Source of the DNA: a virus
Strand: one strand, 5' to 3'
IMG/VR virus record: IMGVR_UViG_3300036828_000198
Span: 1 to 64,000 of that record
DNA length: 64,000 nucleotides
Below, piece after piece: positions 31,011-38,981 of the stretch. Under the pieces are notes generated by a model. That model was given only the letters and a program-made list of their open reading frames with translations, did no database searches and was not told the DNA's origin. Within the stretch, counting starts at the first letter, position 1, and every line of letters begins with the position of its first letter. Made by a program: the position numbers and the translations under genes.

Positions 31011-31299
31011 AATTGGAGACAAGACTGTTAATAAGCTAGGATACGAATACACCAAAACGAAGGATGGTTGGGTAGGAACTCATATACTCGTTATGGAAAG
31101 ACATCTTGGACGCAAGCTTGATCCAGGAGAATTCGTAGCCTTCCTCAACGGACATAAACCACCCATTACGCTAGAAATGCTGATCCTCCGGAAACGAGGA
31201 GACAAGAAAAGCCCTCAACATAGGCTAGCTGAAATAGACGCTAGGATAGAAGAACTACAAGCAGAACGAGAATCAATACTGGAGGAAATAGATGGGTAG
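30988..31299 (+). CDS. Degenerate HNH-like DNA-binding protein, 103 aa
   Basis: The stretch THILVMERHLGRKLDPGEFV ... GHKPPITLEMLIL follows the layout of HNH nucleases (which have G-E-V-V-H-H-x-D/N-G), but the two catalytic His are replaced (FVAFLNGHK). The C-terminus is a coiled coil (RLAEIDARIEELQAERESILEE). It probably lost nuclease activity and kept DNA binding plus dimerisation. Overlaps the genes on both sides. Confidence 0.55.
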   Translation: MPRGQKAEIGDKTVNKLGYEYTKTKDGWVGTHILVMERHLGRKLDPGEFVAFLNGHKPPITLEMLILRKRGDKKSPQHRLAEIDARIEELQAERESILEEIDG

Positions 31300-31813
31300 G
31301 AAGCATCCGCCACGAAGAGGTCTTCTACCTAAGACTCAAGTGGGACCAACGACGATATCTCATATCAGGCCTGAAACGGGACCCCTACAACGACAAGATT
31401 CCACAGGCCCTTTCGATGGCCGATCCTATGAAGACTACCTGAAGCTTCGAGATGAACTCCAAGGTCTGATAACCGAAGCTCATGGTCTACTTAAGGACCT
31501 TCGGGTAGAAACCCGACAAGCCAGACGAGTCCTTCCTATGATCGTCTCCAAGCGTATCTCTGCAGAACTCGAAAAGCAGCTCGGCGAGATGGGAGAACGC
31601 ATCTCGGAGGCTATGGATGCATCTGTAGCTAAGGTCGGAAGAGAATTCGACAAACTGTCGGATACCTTCTTGGGTAAGGATCACACAGCTCGGAAAGCTG
31701 GTCTCAGGCCACTACCTGAAATAGTAGATGCTTTTTCACATATCAGGGATCCCGAACTAGAAGACCGAATACTCAGACCACTACCAACGGATGCGGACAA
31801 ATCAGATGCCTGA
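31292..31813 (+). CDS. Coiled-coil protein, 173 aa
   Basis: Basic N-terminus (GRKHPPRRGLLPK), then a long heptad-like region at about residues 45-125 (LKLRDELQGLITEAHGLLKD ... LEKQLGEMGERISEAMD). No enzyme motif. Strong two-box repeat lies antisense within it (31377-31410). Overlaps the preceding gene's stop. Confidence 0.55.
   Translation: MGRKHPPRRGLLPKTQVGPTTISHIRPETGPLQRQDSTGPFDGRSYEDYLKLRDELQGLITEAHGLLKDLRVETRQARRVLPMIVSKRISAELEKQLGEMGERISEAMDASVAKVGREFDKLSDTFLGKDHTARKAGLRPLPEIVDAFSHIRDPELEDRILRPLPTDADKSDA
31377..31410 (-). repeat. Dispersed two-box element, strong copy
   Basis: Minus strand: GGGCCTGTGGA (31410-31400), 14-base spacer, GGGGTCCCG (31385-31377). Antisense within a coding sequence. 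Confidence 0.65.
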
Positions 31814-32192
31814 ACAGACACTAGACTGTCGGATGTGCAAACAGGAAAAGACAACCGACAACCATCTCATACATGTTCGTATCCATATGGTGAAGTCCTA
31901 CCATAGTGATTCATGTATTCGTTCAGGGTGCGACAACGATATAGCACACCCGGACGGATACTGTGAGGAACACCACTTCATATGGGTACATGAAGAGAAC
32001 GCTCGTCACTGGGCTCTCTTGACTCGTCAGGAAGTAGTAACAGGAAAGATACCTAAGGGCATCTGTTCCTGGAACAGAGACGGAGAAGACTGTCTAGAAC
32101 CCAGAGATAGAGCAGACTCCGGTTACTGTAAAGAACATCGCAGACAGTACGCCCGAGAGTACCATGAACACAAGGTCCATTCTAAGCTTTAG
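31806..32192 (+). CDS. Zinc-finger protein, 128 aa
   Basis: ATG 31806 is preferred to 31791 because the conserved-looking LDCRMC begins soon after; neither has a strong ribosome-binding site. Cys and His cluster in three groups: CRMCKQEKTTDNHLIH, CIRSGC...GYCEEHH and CSWNRDGEDC...GYCKEHRRQY. The last two look like a repeated C-x-D-C...YC-x-EH finger, likely binding metal. Function unknown. Confidence 0.55.
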   Translation: MPEQTLDCRMCKQEKTTDNHLIHVRIHMVKSYHSDSCIRSGCDNDIAHPDGYCEEHHFIWVHEENARHWALLTRQEVVTGKIPKGICSWNRDGEDCLEPRDRADSGYCKEHRRQYAREYHEHKVHSKL

Positions 32193-32215
32193 CGCTGAGC
32201 TAAGCAGCGCTTAAA
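32188..32215 (+). terminator. Hairpin over the stop codon
   Basis: TTTAGCGCTG (32188-32197) pairs with CAGCGCTTAAA (32205-32215) with one bulged T, enclosing AGCTAAG. It includes the TAG of the zinc-finger gene and has no T-run. The gap 32193-32337 also holds a perfect GCTGTGT-A-ACACAGC repeat (32283-32297) and GTCTAACT direct repeats; it may contain a weak terminator and a regulatory site for gene 32338. Confidence 0.35.
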
Positions 32216-32337
32216 TTCCATAGATAGACGCGCTAGAGATAAGTCTAACTGTCAACACAACGCACCAACGTAGAAACTCATAGCTGTGTAACACAGCATC
32301 GTCTAACTCTCAGTCTAAATGATTAGAGGTAATCAGA

Positions 32338-32850
32338 ATGAAGGCAATCGCTCTCGATCCTGGAGGTCATACTGGATGGGCACTATGGGATAGCGTCTCT
32401 GGAAAATTCATCTACGGACAGCTAGAAGACGATAATCATCATCTGGAACTATGGGACCTTCTAATGGAAGAAGACCAGTATTATAATACTGGCCGAGCCG
32501 GCAACATGCTCATCATATGCGAAAGGTTCGATCACAGGAACAATCAGTTCGCCGAACTAATCAGTAAGGAATACATCGGCGTTGTCCACCTGTTTGAACA
32601 GGCTGCAAACAAGGTGTCTCTAGGTCACGCCAGATTCCCTAATGTTGTGTGGGTCGGCTCCGACAAGATGAAGTGGGCTACTGACGAGAAGCTAACAAAG
32701 CTGAAACTCATGATCAGGCCTAAGATCAAAAATAAGGATGCCCTAGCGGCTATGAGGCACCTTGTCGGATACATATGTAACTACGGTGGAACAGATACAG
32801 ACATACTGAGAGCCCGTAATCAAATGCTCAATACACTGAAGGAGGACTAA
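32338..32850 (+). CDS. RuvC-like Holliday junction resolvase
   Basis: RNase-H-fold layout: first acid in AIALDPGGHTGWALWD, second in MLIICERFDH, last in NKDALAAMRHLVGYI, matching RuvC-like phage resolvases in order and spacing across 170 aa. It would resolve branched DNA before packaging. GAGG precedes the start. Confidence 0.75.
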   Translation: MKAIALDPGGHTGWALWDSVSGKFIYGQLEDDNHHLELWDLLMEEDQYYNTGRAGNMLIICERFDHRNNQFAELISKEYIGVVHLFEQAANKVSLGHARFPNVVWVGSDKMKWATDEKLTKLKLMIRPKIKNKDALAAMRHLVGYICNYGGTDTDILRARNQMLNTLKED

Positions 32851-33039
32851 GTGCCTAGGCAGAGCCAGAATAAGAATAATGCCGACAAGTCGGCAGCGAA
32901 AGCTAGTACCGTAGGCGGTCAGAACCGTAGTGTCCGGACTACCGGCAAGACTGGTCAGGCTGAACGTGATGAGGCTGCGGTACGCGGATCCAATTATCAC
33001 GACCCGAAAGAAGCAAACAAGCCCTGGTGGAAATTCTAA
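32851..33039 (+). CDS. Small basic disordered protein, 62 aa
   Basis: GTG start directly after the resolvase stop. It is rich in Asn, Gln, Lys, Arg, Ser (SQNKNNADKSAAKAS) and ends PWWKF. No fold is apparent. Last rightward gene; its TAA is immediately followed by the two-box element and the convergent terminator. Confidence 0.5.
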   Translation: MPRQSQNKNNADKSAAKASTVGGQNRSVRTTGKTGQAERDEAAVRGSNYHDPKEANKPWWKF

Positions 33040-33072
33040 GGGCCTGTGGAACATAAAAGAGTCGGGCCCCGG
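33040..33072 (+). repeat. Dispersed two-box element, strong copy directly after a stop codon
   Basis: TAA is followed without gap by GGGCCTGTGGA (33040-33050), 13-base spacer, GGGCCCCGG (33064-33072). Box 2 is also the 5' arm of the terminator. Confidence 0.7.
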
Positions 33073-33123
33073 TGTCACCTTTGCGCGGCGGACAAACGCA
33101 ATCGCCGGGGCCCGACGTTTTTT
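33061..33123. terminator. Convergent (two-way) terminator
   Basis: GTCGGGCCCCGG (33061-33072) pairs perfectly with CCGGGGCCCGAC (33105-33116) over a 32-base loop that itself holds TGCG/CGCA. GTTTTTT follows on the plus strand. On the minus strand the stem is followed by CTCTTTTA, a weaker T-run. It separates the rightward and leftward halves. Confidence 0.8.
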
Positions 33124-33128
33124 ATGGG

Positions 33129-33989
33129 TTATGGAGTCTTGGTATAGAACACCATACCTGCTGGCATAATAGGTCGAACGTAACTATTGAACGCTGCAAG
33201 GTTTGTCGGATTGATACTAGTGGAGTTCATCGTGGTAGCAATGACCTCATCCATACTCTCGTTACGGTCTCTACAGAAACCGTATAGCGATCGAGTTCCG
33301 TCAGCTACCTGACGATAGGGCCCTTGAGGTACATGACTCATGATCCACGCATCCAGGTCGCTAGGCGTTCCGTTGAAGGCATCTGCGTCAACTGCTGGAT
33401 TCCCTACTGTACCCCACTGCCAGAAGTGTGCCTTCTTCCAAGGCGTAGTGATACTCTCTGGCGGCCAGACAGTGTTAGGCCACGCTACCCAATAGGGCCA
33501 CGTGGTACACGACTTCAGATGCTGACCTACATTGTTGTTCGAATAGATCATCGGGATGGCGTGTACACCGTTAAGGGCACATAGGTCATCCAGCTTCTCA
33601 TTGAACGCAAATGACTGAGAGTCTACGTTCGCTGCAAGCAGCTCTGTGTCATTGACAAGCATGTCTCCATCTTCAAGTCCAGCTGCATGAACAGCTGCGA
33701 AGAAGAAGTTAGCCTGTTCAACAGGTGTCGGACCACCATCAGCGTAGAAGTACCAGTACGCACCTCTGTGAACCCCGACGGCCTTCATTTCCTTCCAGTT
33801 GCGAACAGCATTGACATCGATGTTCATATTCGGGAAGTGCGACCAGTCACTGAACCTGGTATACCCGAACGAAAGTCCTTTGAGGTCTCCAGAACCAATA
33901 GGCCTCTGGAAGCTAGACCAGTCTCTTCCTTGTGCCGAGGTAACAGTCGCAGCATTTGTTGCTGTAACTACTTCTGCGTTGTAAGTCAT
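33129..33989 (-). CDS. GH25-type endolysin with LysM-like tail
   Basis: Residues about 18-220 read as a GH25 muramidase: GRDWSSFQ (Asp), AYWYFYADGG, DMLVNDTELL (the D-x-E catalytic strand), PMIYSNNNVG, FWQWG. The final 60 residues (RSLYGFCRDRNESMDEVIATT ... LAAFNSYVRPIMPAGMVFYT) resemble the LysM-like C-terminal binding module of actinophage lysins. It should cleave the glycan strands of the wall at lysis. No signal peptide, so the holin candidates next to it (34011 and 34334) are needed for release. Confidence 0.75.
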   Translation of the reverse strand: MTYNAEVVTATNAATVTSAQGRDWSSFQRPIGSGDLKGLSFGYTRFSDWSHFPNMNIDVNAVRNWKEMKAVGVHRGAYWYFYADGGPTPVEQANFFFAAVHAAGLEDGDMLVNDTELLAANVDSQSFAFNEKLDDLCALNGVHAIPMIYSNNNVGQHLKSCTTWPYWVAWPNTVWPPESITTPWKKAHFWQWGTVGNPAVDADAFNGTPSDLDAWIMSHVPQGPYRQVADGTRSLYGFCRDRNESMDEVIATTMNSTSINPTNLAAFNSYVRPIMPAGMVFYTKTP

Positions 33990-34010
33990 CTTGTCCGCCT
34001 TTCTTGTTGT

Positions 34011-34337
34011 TCACTTAGTACAGTTCCGTGGAGCATTTACTTTATCAACATAAGCCAGAAACTGATTGGTCAGATGTACTCTGGCTATCCTCTGAGCCGC
34101 AGTCTCGTTGGGCGGTGGAGGGCTGATATGTATTAGGAACGACCATAGTTGCCTCTGTTGAGCTCTAAATTCATTACCTGACTGACACAACTGTGTGATT
34201 GTCACTGAATTATTGGTAGCAGTGCTTACGGCATGAGAAGCCAAAGCGTAATTGACAAACCACCCACCTACCAGAAGAGCAACTATTACTAGGCTGGCCA
34301 GAACGATTTGATTTATCGCAATTTTAGGCTTAGTCAA
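34011..34337 (-). CDS. Membrane protein in lysis region (holin or spanin candidate)
   Basis: One N-terminal transmembrane helix at about residues 11-33 (VLASLVIVALLVGGWFVNYA), then an external domain of about 75 residues with two Cys. Encoded directly after the endolysin direction-wise and overlapping gene 34334. The single N-terminal anchor suits an accessory lysis protein. Confidence 0.5.
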   Translation of the reverse strand: MTKPKIAINQIVLASLVIVALLVGGWFVNYALASHAVSTATNNSVTITQLCQSGNEFRAQQRQLWSFLIHISPPPPNETAAQRIARVHLTNQFLAYVDKVNAPRNCTK

Positions 34338-34561
34338 TGTCCTGCTCCTTTACGCCAATCTTCTAGTATAGAAAGTCTAGTATTCTGCCTCTCTACTTTT
34401 TCCGTAAGTTCTATCATCGCCTCAGTCTGCTTGCGAGTCGCTTCAGTATTATCTTTCACTGCATCGCTTTGACGAATCAGACCTCGAACTAGTGCCCACA
34501 CTGCACCTATAAAAATTACTGCTCCGCCAAGAGCAGCCAATATAGACAAGAATATGTTCAA
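34334..34561 (-). CDS. Holin-like protein, 75 aa
   Basis: N-terminal TM helix at about residues 5-25 (LSILAALGGAVIFIGAVWAL), then a charged coiled coil (TEATRKQTEAMIELTEKVERQNTRLSIL). This layout is common in small phage holins or holin-like proteins next to endolysins. Overlaps both neighbours by 4 bases. Confidence 0.55.
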   Translation of the reverse strand: MNIFLSILAALGGAVIFIGAVWALVRGLIRQSDAVKDNTEATRKQTEAMIELTEKVERQNTRLSILEDWRKGAGH

Positions 34562-34902
34562 CTATTTACTCCGTTAGACCGAAGATATGATTCGTACAAG
34601 GCTTGCAAAGCAGCCTTCTGATTATCCGTTAGATTCAGGTCTGCATCTATAGAATCAGGCACCGACATTGCAACTACCGATTCAGGTGCTATAGGTTCAA
34701 ACGGCATAACGTTACCTCCTATTCCGCCTCCACCGCTACCTGGATTTCCAGAGTCACCTGGTCCAGGAGTGTTTCCTACTATACCAGTTTGCAAAGATAT
34801 ACCATTCTGCTGCAATTGAATGACCAGATCCTTGAAGCCCTGTTTCAGCTGTTTGATATCTCTGATTATGTCATAGGGTACTGCGTACCGGTACTTCGGC
34901 AT
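34558..34902 (-). CDS. Hypothetical Gly-rich protein, 114 aa
   Basis: N-terminal helix (DIIRDIKQLKQGFKDLVIQL), a glycine-rich linker, and a C-terminal helix NLTDNQKAALQALYESYLRS. Overlaps the large tail gene by one base and the holin-like gene by 4. Likely a minor virion or lysis accessory protein; no family. Confidence 0.5.
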   Translation of the reverse strand: MPKYRYAVPYDIIRDIKQLKQGFKDLVIQLQQNGISLQTGIVGNTPGPGDSGNPGSGGGGIGGNVMPFEPIAPESVVAMSVPDSIDADLNLTDNQKAALQALYESYLRSNGVNS

Positions 34903-37900
34903 TAGGTACCGCTTCCCGTTGGTTCATCGAACACCAATGTAATTGTCTCAACGCCTGAAGCATTATCGGCTGGTACGATATTCCATCCGATGACCCTTAC
35001 ATTGAACGAGAACCCAGCAGGGAACCTAGGATCGGTAACGTAGGCAATAACATAGTCTCCCAGGCTGTAAGAACCGAACGGAGGAGCCCCTGCTCCAAAC
35101 AAGTCTGCAGCATGAGTAACAAGAGGCATAGTAAGAGAGTTAAGGTCCGACTGTGCATGATCTTGGATAGTGGCGGGATCGGTAACACCAGAATAGGTGT
35201 TAACACCTTCTATCAGTGGCCAACCTGCTCCCAATGTATTAGGATCAGTAGCTTCTCCCGTAACAGCAGCTGACCCTGTCCCGTCTCCTACAGCCCACCA
35301 CTGGTTAGCACCAGATGATGCATCTTCGTTGTAGGTGTAATCTTCAATGGTCCCAGGGTAGTCTACGACTAGGTTGGTTGTACCAACAGGATTGCCTATG
35401 CGAGGCGCCACAAGTAGCTGCTTAGCCGGAATACCGTTGTTATCCTGATTCCATAGTACGGTATAGTCTGGACCGTTAGAGAACACTATAATCGACTGAA
35501 TCAAGTCATCATACGAAGTTGATAGATCCCACCCGTTAACAGTAAGTTGTCTAATAACATCTTCTGCTGGAAGACTAAGAGTGGATTGTACTCCGATGCT
35601 TCCATTAGCAACGCTTTGCATCTGCTTCCAAAGGTCATCAATGATGAAACACTGACCACTATTGTACACCTGAGTATCCGTTTGAATTACAGACCTAGGG
35701 AACCTTCTTGATGCATACGATTCAAAGGTCTGACCAGTAATAGAGAATGACTTGCCCTTAGACTGCCACTGTCTGGTCCATATGATTCCACCCCAAACTA
35801 TTTGGTTATTCCTATATGCCCAGAAAGCTGTTCTGCCTGGAATAGTTCTCGCTATGAAGTCGGCATTCGAGATACGAGGATCATCTAGGTTGCCGCTAGC
35901 AGTCATGTTACCCGCACTGTTCAGCTGACAGTCTAGAGATACTCCTGATACTGGAATCTCTCCTAGCGTGGCTCCTGTTACTAGATCCGTAGTAAAGTAC
36001 CCATAAACAGGAGTCGGATAAGACGGGAATGAAACAGGACCAATTGGCGGAAGTACAATTGGTTGACTAGTAGTCATAGAGGCCTGACTAACTAGTATCT
36101 CAGCGGTGGTAATACCGGCCATGCCTTGACTAGAGACAAGAGTTCCCGTAACAGTTGCAGTGATATCAAGTTCGCCAGCTAGGGAGAATCCTCCTGTGCC
36201 TCCCGAGTTCAGAGCATCGAAGATGCCATCGTAAAGAGGTATCCTGAAGTCTCCGGTAAATATGGGCGGAGCGTTCAAAGAGTTATTTCCGTTGTCAATC
36301 ATAATGTCAGCATTGACAAGACTAGTATTAACTCTGGTGGTGAAGTAGGTCTGAACGTAGCCGAAGAAGGTAGTAATCTGGGCAGTAGTTAGACCACCGC
36401 CGCCAGTGACAGCGTCAACGAATGCGGGATAAAGAGTGTCACAAACGGTTTGTCTTGAAGGACTTGTTCCAGTAGTAGGAGCTAGAGTGTTCTGGTTAAT
36501 ACCTTCTGCACCAGCTGCTCCGTTATACCACATGCAGTCTAGGTTTTGCTTACCTGCATTCAGCCTCCCTACCATAATCGTTTGCCAGGCTTGCATAAAA
36601 GTCGTGATCTGAGTCAGAGTCTGAAATGGCGTCAGAGGAATAGATATACCGAGTTCAAAGAACCCGAATGGCTTTGGAGGAGAAGCATTATCTGCAATGG
36701 CAATAATGTTGTCGTACCTAAGCCCGTTAGTGTACTCATGACCGTAGGTGTCTACAGCTACACCATCACAGAAAGCATCTCCGGGATAGTAAGAGGCCCA
36801 TTGAGTCTGAGCGTGACCAGCAGCATCATAGATCAAAGGTAGACCTAGAGCATGTACGGTAGAATAGAAGAACTGGTACATTGCTACGTAACATTGGGCG
36901 GAAAGTTGAGCAGAAGCGTTCTGAGGCTCTTGTGCTAGAACTACACCTCTAATCTTAAGGCCTGCCGCTGCAAGACCATTGAGACTATTAGTAAGTAGAG
37001 TTTTTTCGCTATTTAGGAACCCGAACGGAGGTGCTGTTGCATTGGGAATATACGTAGGCCAGTAGAGCATCCAAGCATACGATCCAGTATTTATCAAGCC
37101 CTGCATGTGAGCAGTAGGACTAGTCGGGAACGGACTAGGATGCCCTGGTGTATTAGTGGTGTTGAATAGCTTTCCGACAGTAACTGGTCTATGAGTCACT
37201 GCAGCGAACTGCTGTTGTGCTTGAGTAGAAGATGTACCAGTTGGGAAAATGTTTTCATTTACTGTCGAACCCATGAAGCCTGCGCCAGTGCCGCCGCCCC
37301 CCGTCGTGCTACCATTAAATCTCCACAGCCCGAACGGTTTCGGAGGGGTCGCACCATTGGCAATGGCTGCAGCTGAATCTATTCGTATAGCAGATCCGAA
37401 GTACCCTGATGCGTATATCGTTGTCGAGACCTTATCAACGAACGCATCACCAGGATAGAAACTAGCACCAGCCTGATTCTGTGCACCGGCAGCACTTATG
37501 ACAAACACTAGTGGGTAGTACTGTCTAATGGTAGAAGCGTAGAACTGGAACGCAGCTATACTGAGAGCTGGAGTCATACCAGTAACGTTCGGTGGATCTA
37601 CGAATATTGTTACATCGGCTATGAGTCCTGCAGTTTTACAGCTGCCTAGGAAAGTATTCAGAGCAGCCAAGTCGGTTGAAGTAGGTGGATTGAAACTAGG
37701 AGAAAACGACATACAGACTTTTCGCCCAGCAGATACATCGGATTGCAAGTCAGCAGTTATCGCAGCAGGGATAGATGTAAAGTCTTGTTCCCTAACTGTA
37801 AGTGGTCTGCCTGAATAAGTAACCCAGTCTGCTATCGCTTGACCCGTTGTGAGTCCAGCAGGATTAAACGAACCGGTCTTGATCCACGAACCTACTAGGC

Positions 37901-38573
37901 CTTGCTGAACAGCAGTTGCAGTTGCAGTGAATGTAAGGACTATACCAGTCCACGCATGTGTGTTAGTAGATGCTACCGAACTTGTGCCGATTACCGATAT
38001 AGTAGTTCCTGCAGCGGAAAGCTTGTAGGAACTGTACATGTGCCTACCTGATGATGCCGTGTCAGAAACAAGAGTAGTGTGGCCAGAAGGAATTGTCCAA
38101 GTGATAGCTGCGGCAGGAGTAATAAACTCGTTGTAACAGGTTAGAATAAGATCACCAATAGCAGCAGCAGTACTTGTTATAGGAGTAACAGAAGCAACTG
38201 CACCAGCAATAGCATTACCTACAGCATTAGGCGCAATAGTAACCCCAGCTCCAGCATCGAACTCCGCAAGTCCAGCTTTGAGGTTACCAGTAGTATTGTT
38301 AGTAAATGTAACAGACGTTACTCCACCAGCAGTATCGATAGCATACAGGATGGTAGCATGAGAAAAGCCACCATTAGCTATATCGGCATTCGGATATAGA
38401 TTCCATCCTGAAGGTAGAGGTGTCCAAAGACCTGCGTTTGAATTGATCAATACGGCAACGAGCAAGTGCGGATGACCTACTGCACCAGTAGATGCAGCAG
38501 GCAAGGTAGGAGCCACTGTAAGACCTGAAGCTGTAGCAGCTTCAGTGCCTACTTGGGTTAGAGTCCAAGCCAT
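34902..38573 (-). CDS. Large tail protein with tandem glycosidase-like barrels and Gp37-like hub domain
   Basis: 1223 aa. Residues about 1-215: beta-sandwich (similar to the protein at 55054). About 220-440 and 460-700: two related TIM-barrel domains. The second has the clan A acid/base motif (VVLAQEPQN) and a later Glu (GFFELGIS). The first reads FVDPPN and LWRFNG at the same places, so its catalytic acids are lost. About 860-1223: siphovirus Gp37/hub-like tail domain (YGYFTTDLVTGATLGEIPV, YRNNQIVWGGIIW). It probably docks on the tail tip and degrades a surface polysaccharide. Confidence 0.75.
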   Translation of the reverse strand: MAWTLTQVGTEAATASGLTVAPTLPAASTGAVGHPHLLVAVLINSNAGLWTPLPSGWNLYPNADIANGGFSHATILYAIDTAGGVTSVTFTNNTTGNLKAGLAEFDAGAGVTIAPNAVGNAIAGAVASVTPITSTAAAIGDLILTCYNEFITPAAAITWTIPSGHTTLVSDTASSGRHMYSSYKLSAAGTTISVIGTSSVASTNTHAWTGIVLTFTATATAVQQGLVGSWIKTGSFNPAGLTTGQAIADWVTYSGRPLTVREQDFTSIPAAITADLQSDVSAGRKVCMSFSPSFNPPTSTDLAALNTFLGSCKTAGLIADVTIFVDPPNVTGMTPALSIAAFQFYASTIRQYYPLVFVISAAGAQNQAGASFYPGDAFVDKVSTTIYASGYFGSAIRIDSAAAIANGATPPKPFGLWRFNGSTTGGGGTGAGFMGSTVNENIFPTGTSSTQAQQQFAAVTHRPVTVGKLFNTTNTPGHPSPFPTSPTAHMQGLINTGSYAWMLYWPTYIPNATAPPFGFLNSEKTLLTNSLNGLAAAGLKIRGVVLAQEPQNASAQLSAQCYVAMYQFFYSTVHALGLPLIYDAAGHAQTQWASYYPGDAFCDGVAVDTYGHEYTNGLRYDNIIAIADNASPPKPFGFFELGISIPLTPFQTLTQITTFMQAWQTIMVGRLNAGKQNLDCMWYNGAAGAEGINQNTLAPTTGTSPSRQTVCDTLYPAFVDAVTGGGGLTTAQITTFFGYVQTYFTTRVNTSLVNADIMIDNGNNSLNAPPIFTGDFRIPLYDGIFDALNSGGTGGFSLAGELDITATVTGTLVSSQGMAGITTAEILVSQASMTTSQPIVLPPIGPVSFPSYPTPVYGYFTTDLVTGATLGEIPVSGVSLDCQLNSAGNMTASGNLDDPRISNADFIARTIPGRTAFWAYRNNQIVWGGIIWTRQWQSKGKSFSITGQTFESYASRRFPRSVIQTDTQVYNSGQCFIIDDLWKQMQSVANGSIGVQSTLSLPAEDVIRQLTVNGWDLSTSYDDLIQSIIVFSNGPDYTVLWNQDNNGIPAKQLLVAPRIGNPVGTTNLVVDYPGTIEDYTYNEDASSGANQWWAVGDGTGSAAVTGEATDPNTLGAGWPLIEGVNTYSGVTDPATIQDHAQSDLNSLTMPLVTHAADLFGAGAPPFGSYSLGDYVIAYVTDPRFPAGFSFNVRVIGWNIVPADNASGVETITLVFDEPTGSGT

Positions 38574-38582
38574 AACTGCCTC

Positions 38583-38972
38583 CTAGGAAGCCAACGGTCC
38601 TATGGTGACTACTTCGGACGAAAGACTGAGAGGGAACCCAGTCTGAACAGTTATGTTAGATGAAAGCTGAAAACTGAATATGAACACTCCAGCTGTCACC
38701 AATGTCCATACCGATATACCGATGATAGTCTCAGGGCTAGTTCCAGCCCATGAAGGCCAAGTTGGTGTATTAGATATGTTCAACGTGCCAGCAGAAGGTG
38801 CACCCCACGTTATCTGTTCTCTGGTCGTCGTCGACGATATGTTGGAAGACCCAGTTACTCCAGGGTCACCAATATGAAGCTCTGCCCAAGTAGCAGCAGG
38901 AGGAGTGAATGTAGTACCGCCTATGGTCCCCAGTAGCTGGTTAGCATAAGTCGGATTCAGTCCGAATGGCAT
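38583..38972 (-). CDS. Minor tail protein, 129 aa
   Basis: Beta-rich, with PFGLNPTYANQLLGTIGG and EQITWGAPSAGTLNISNTP ... SWAGTSPETI, a pattern common in small actinophage tail proteins encoded between Dit-like and fibre genes. No enzyme motif. Confidence 0.65.
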   Translation of the reverse strand: MPFGLNPTYANQLLGTIGGTTFTPPAATWAELHIGDPGVTGSSNISSTTTREQITWGAPSAGTLNISNTPTWPSWAGTSPETIIGISVWTLVTAGVFIFSFQLSSNITVQTGFPLSLSSEVVTIGPLAS

Positions 38973-38981
38973 AACTACTCC

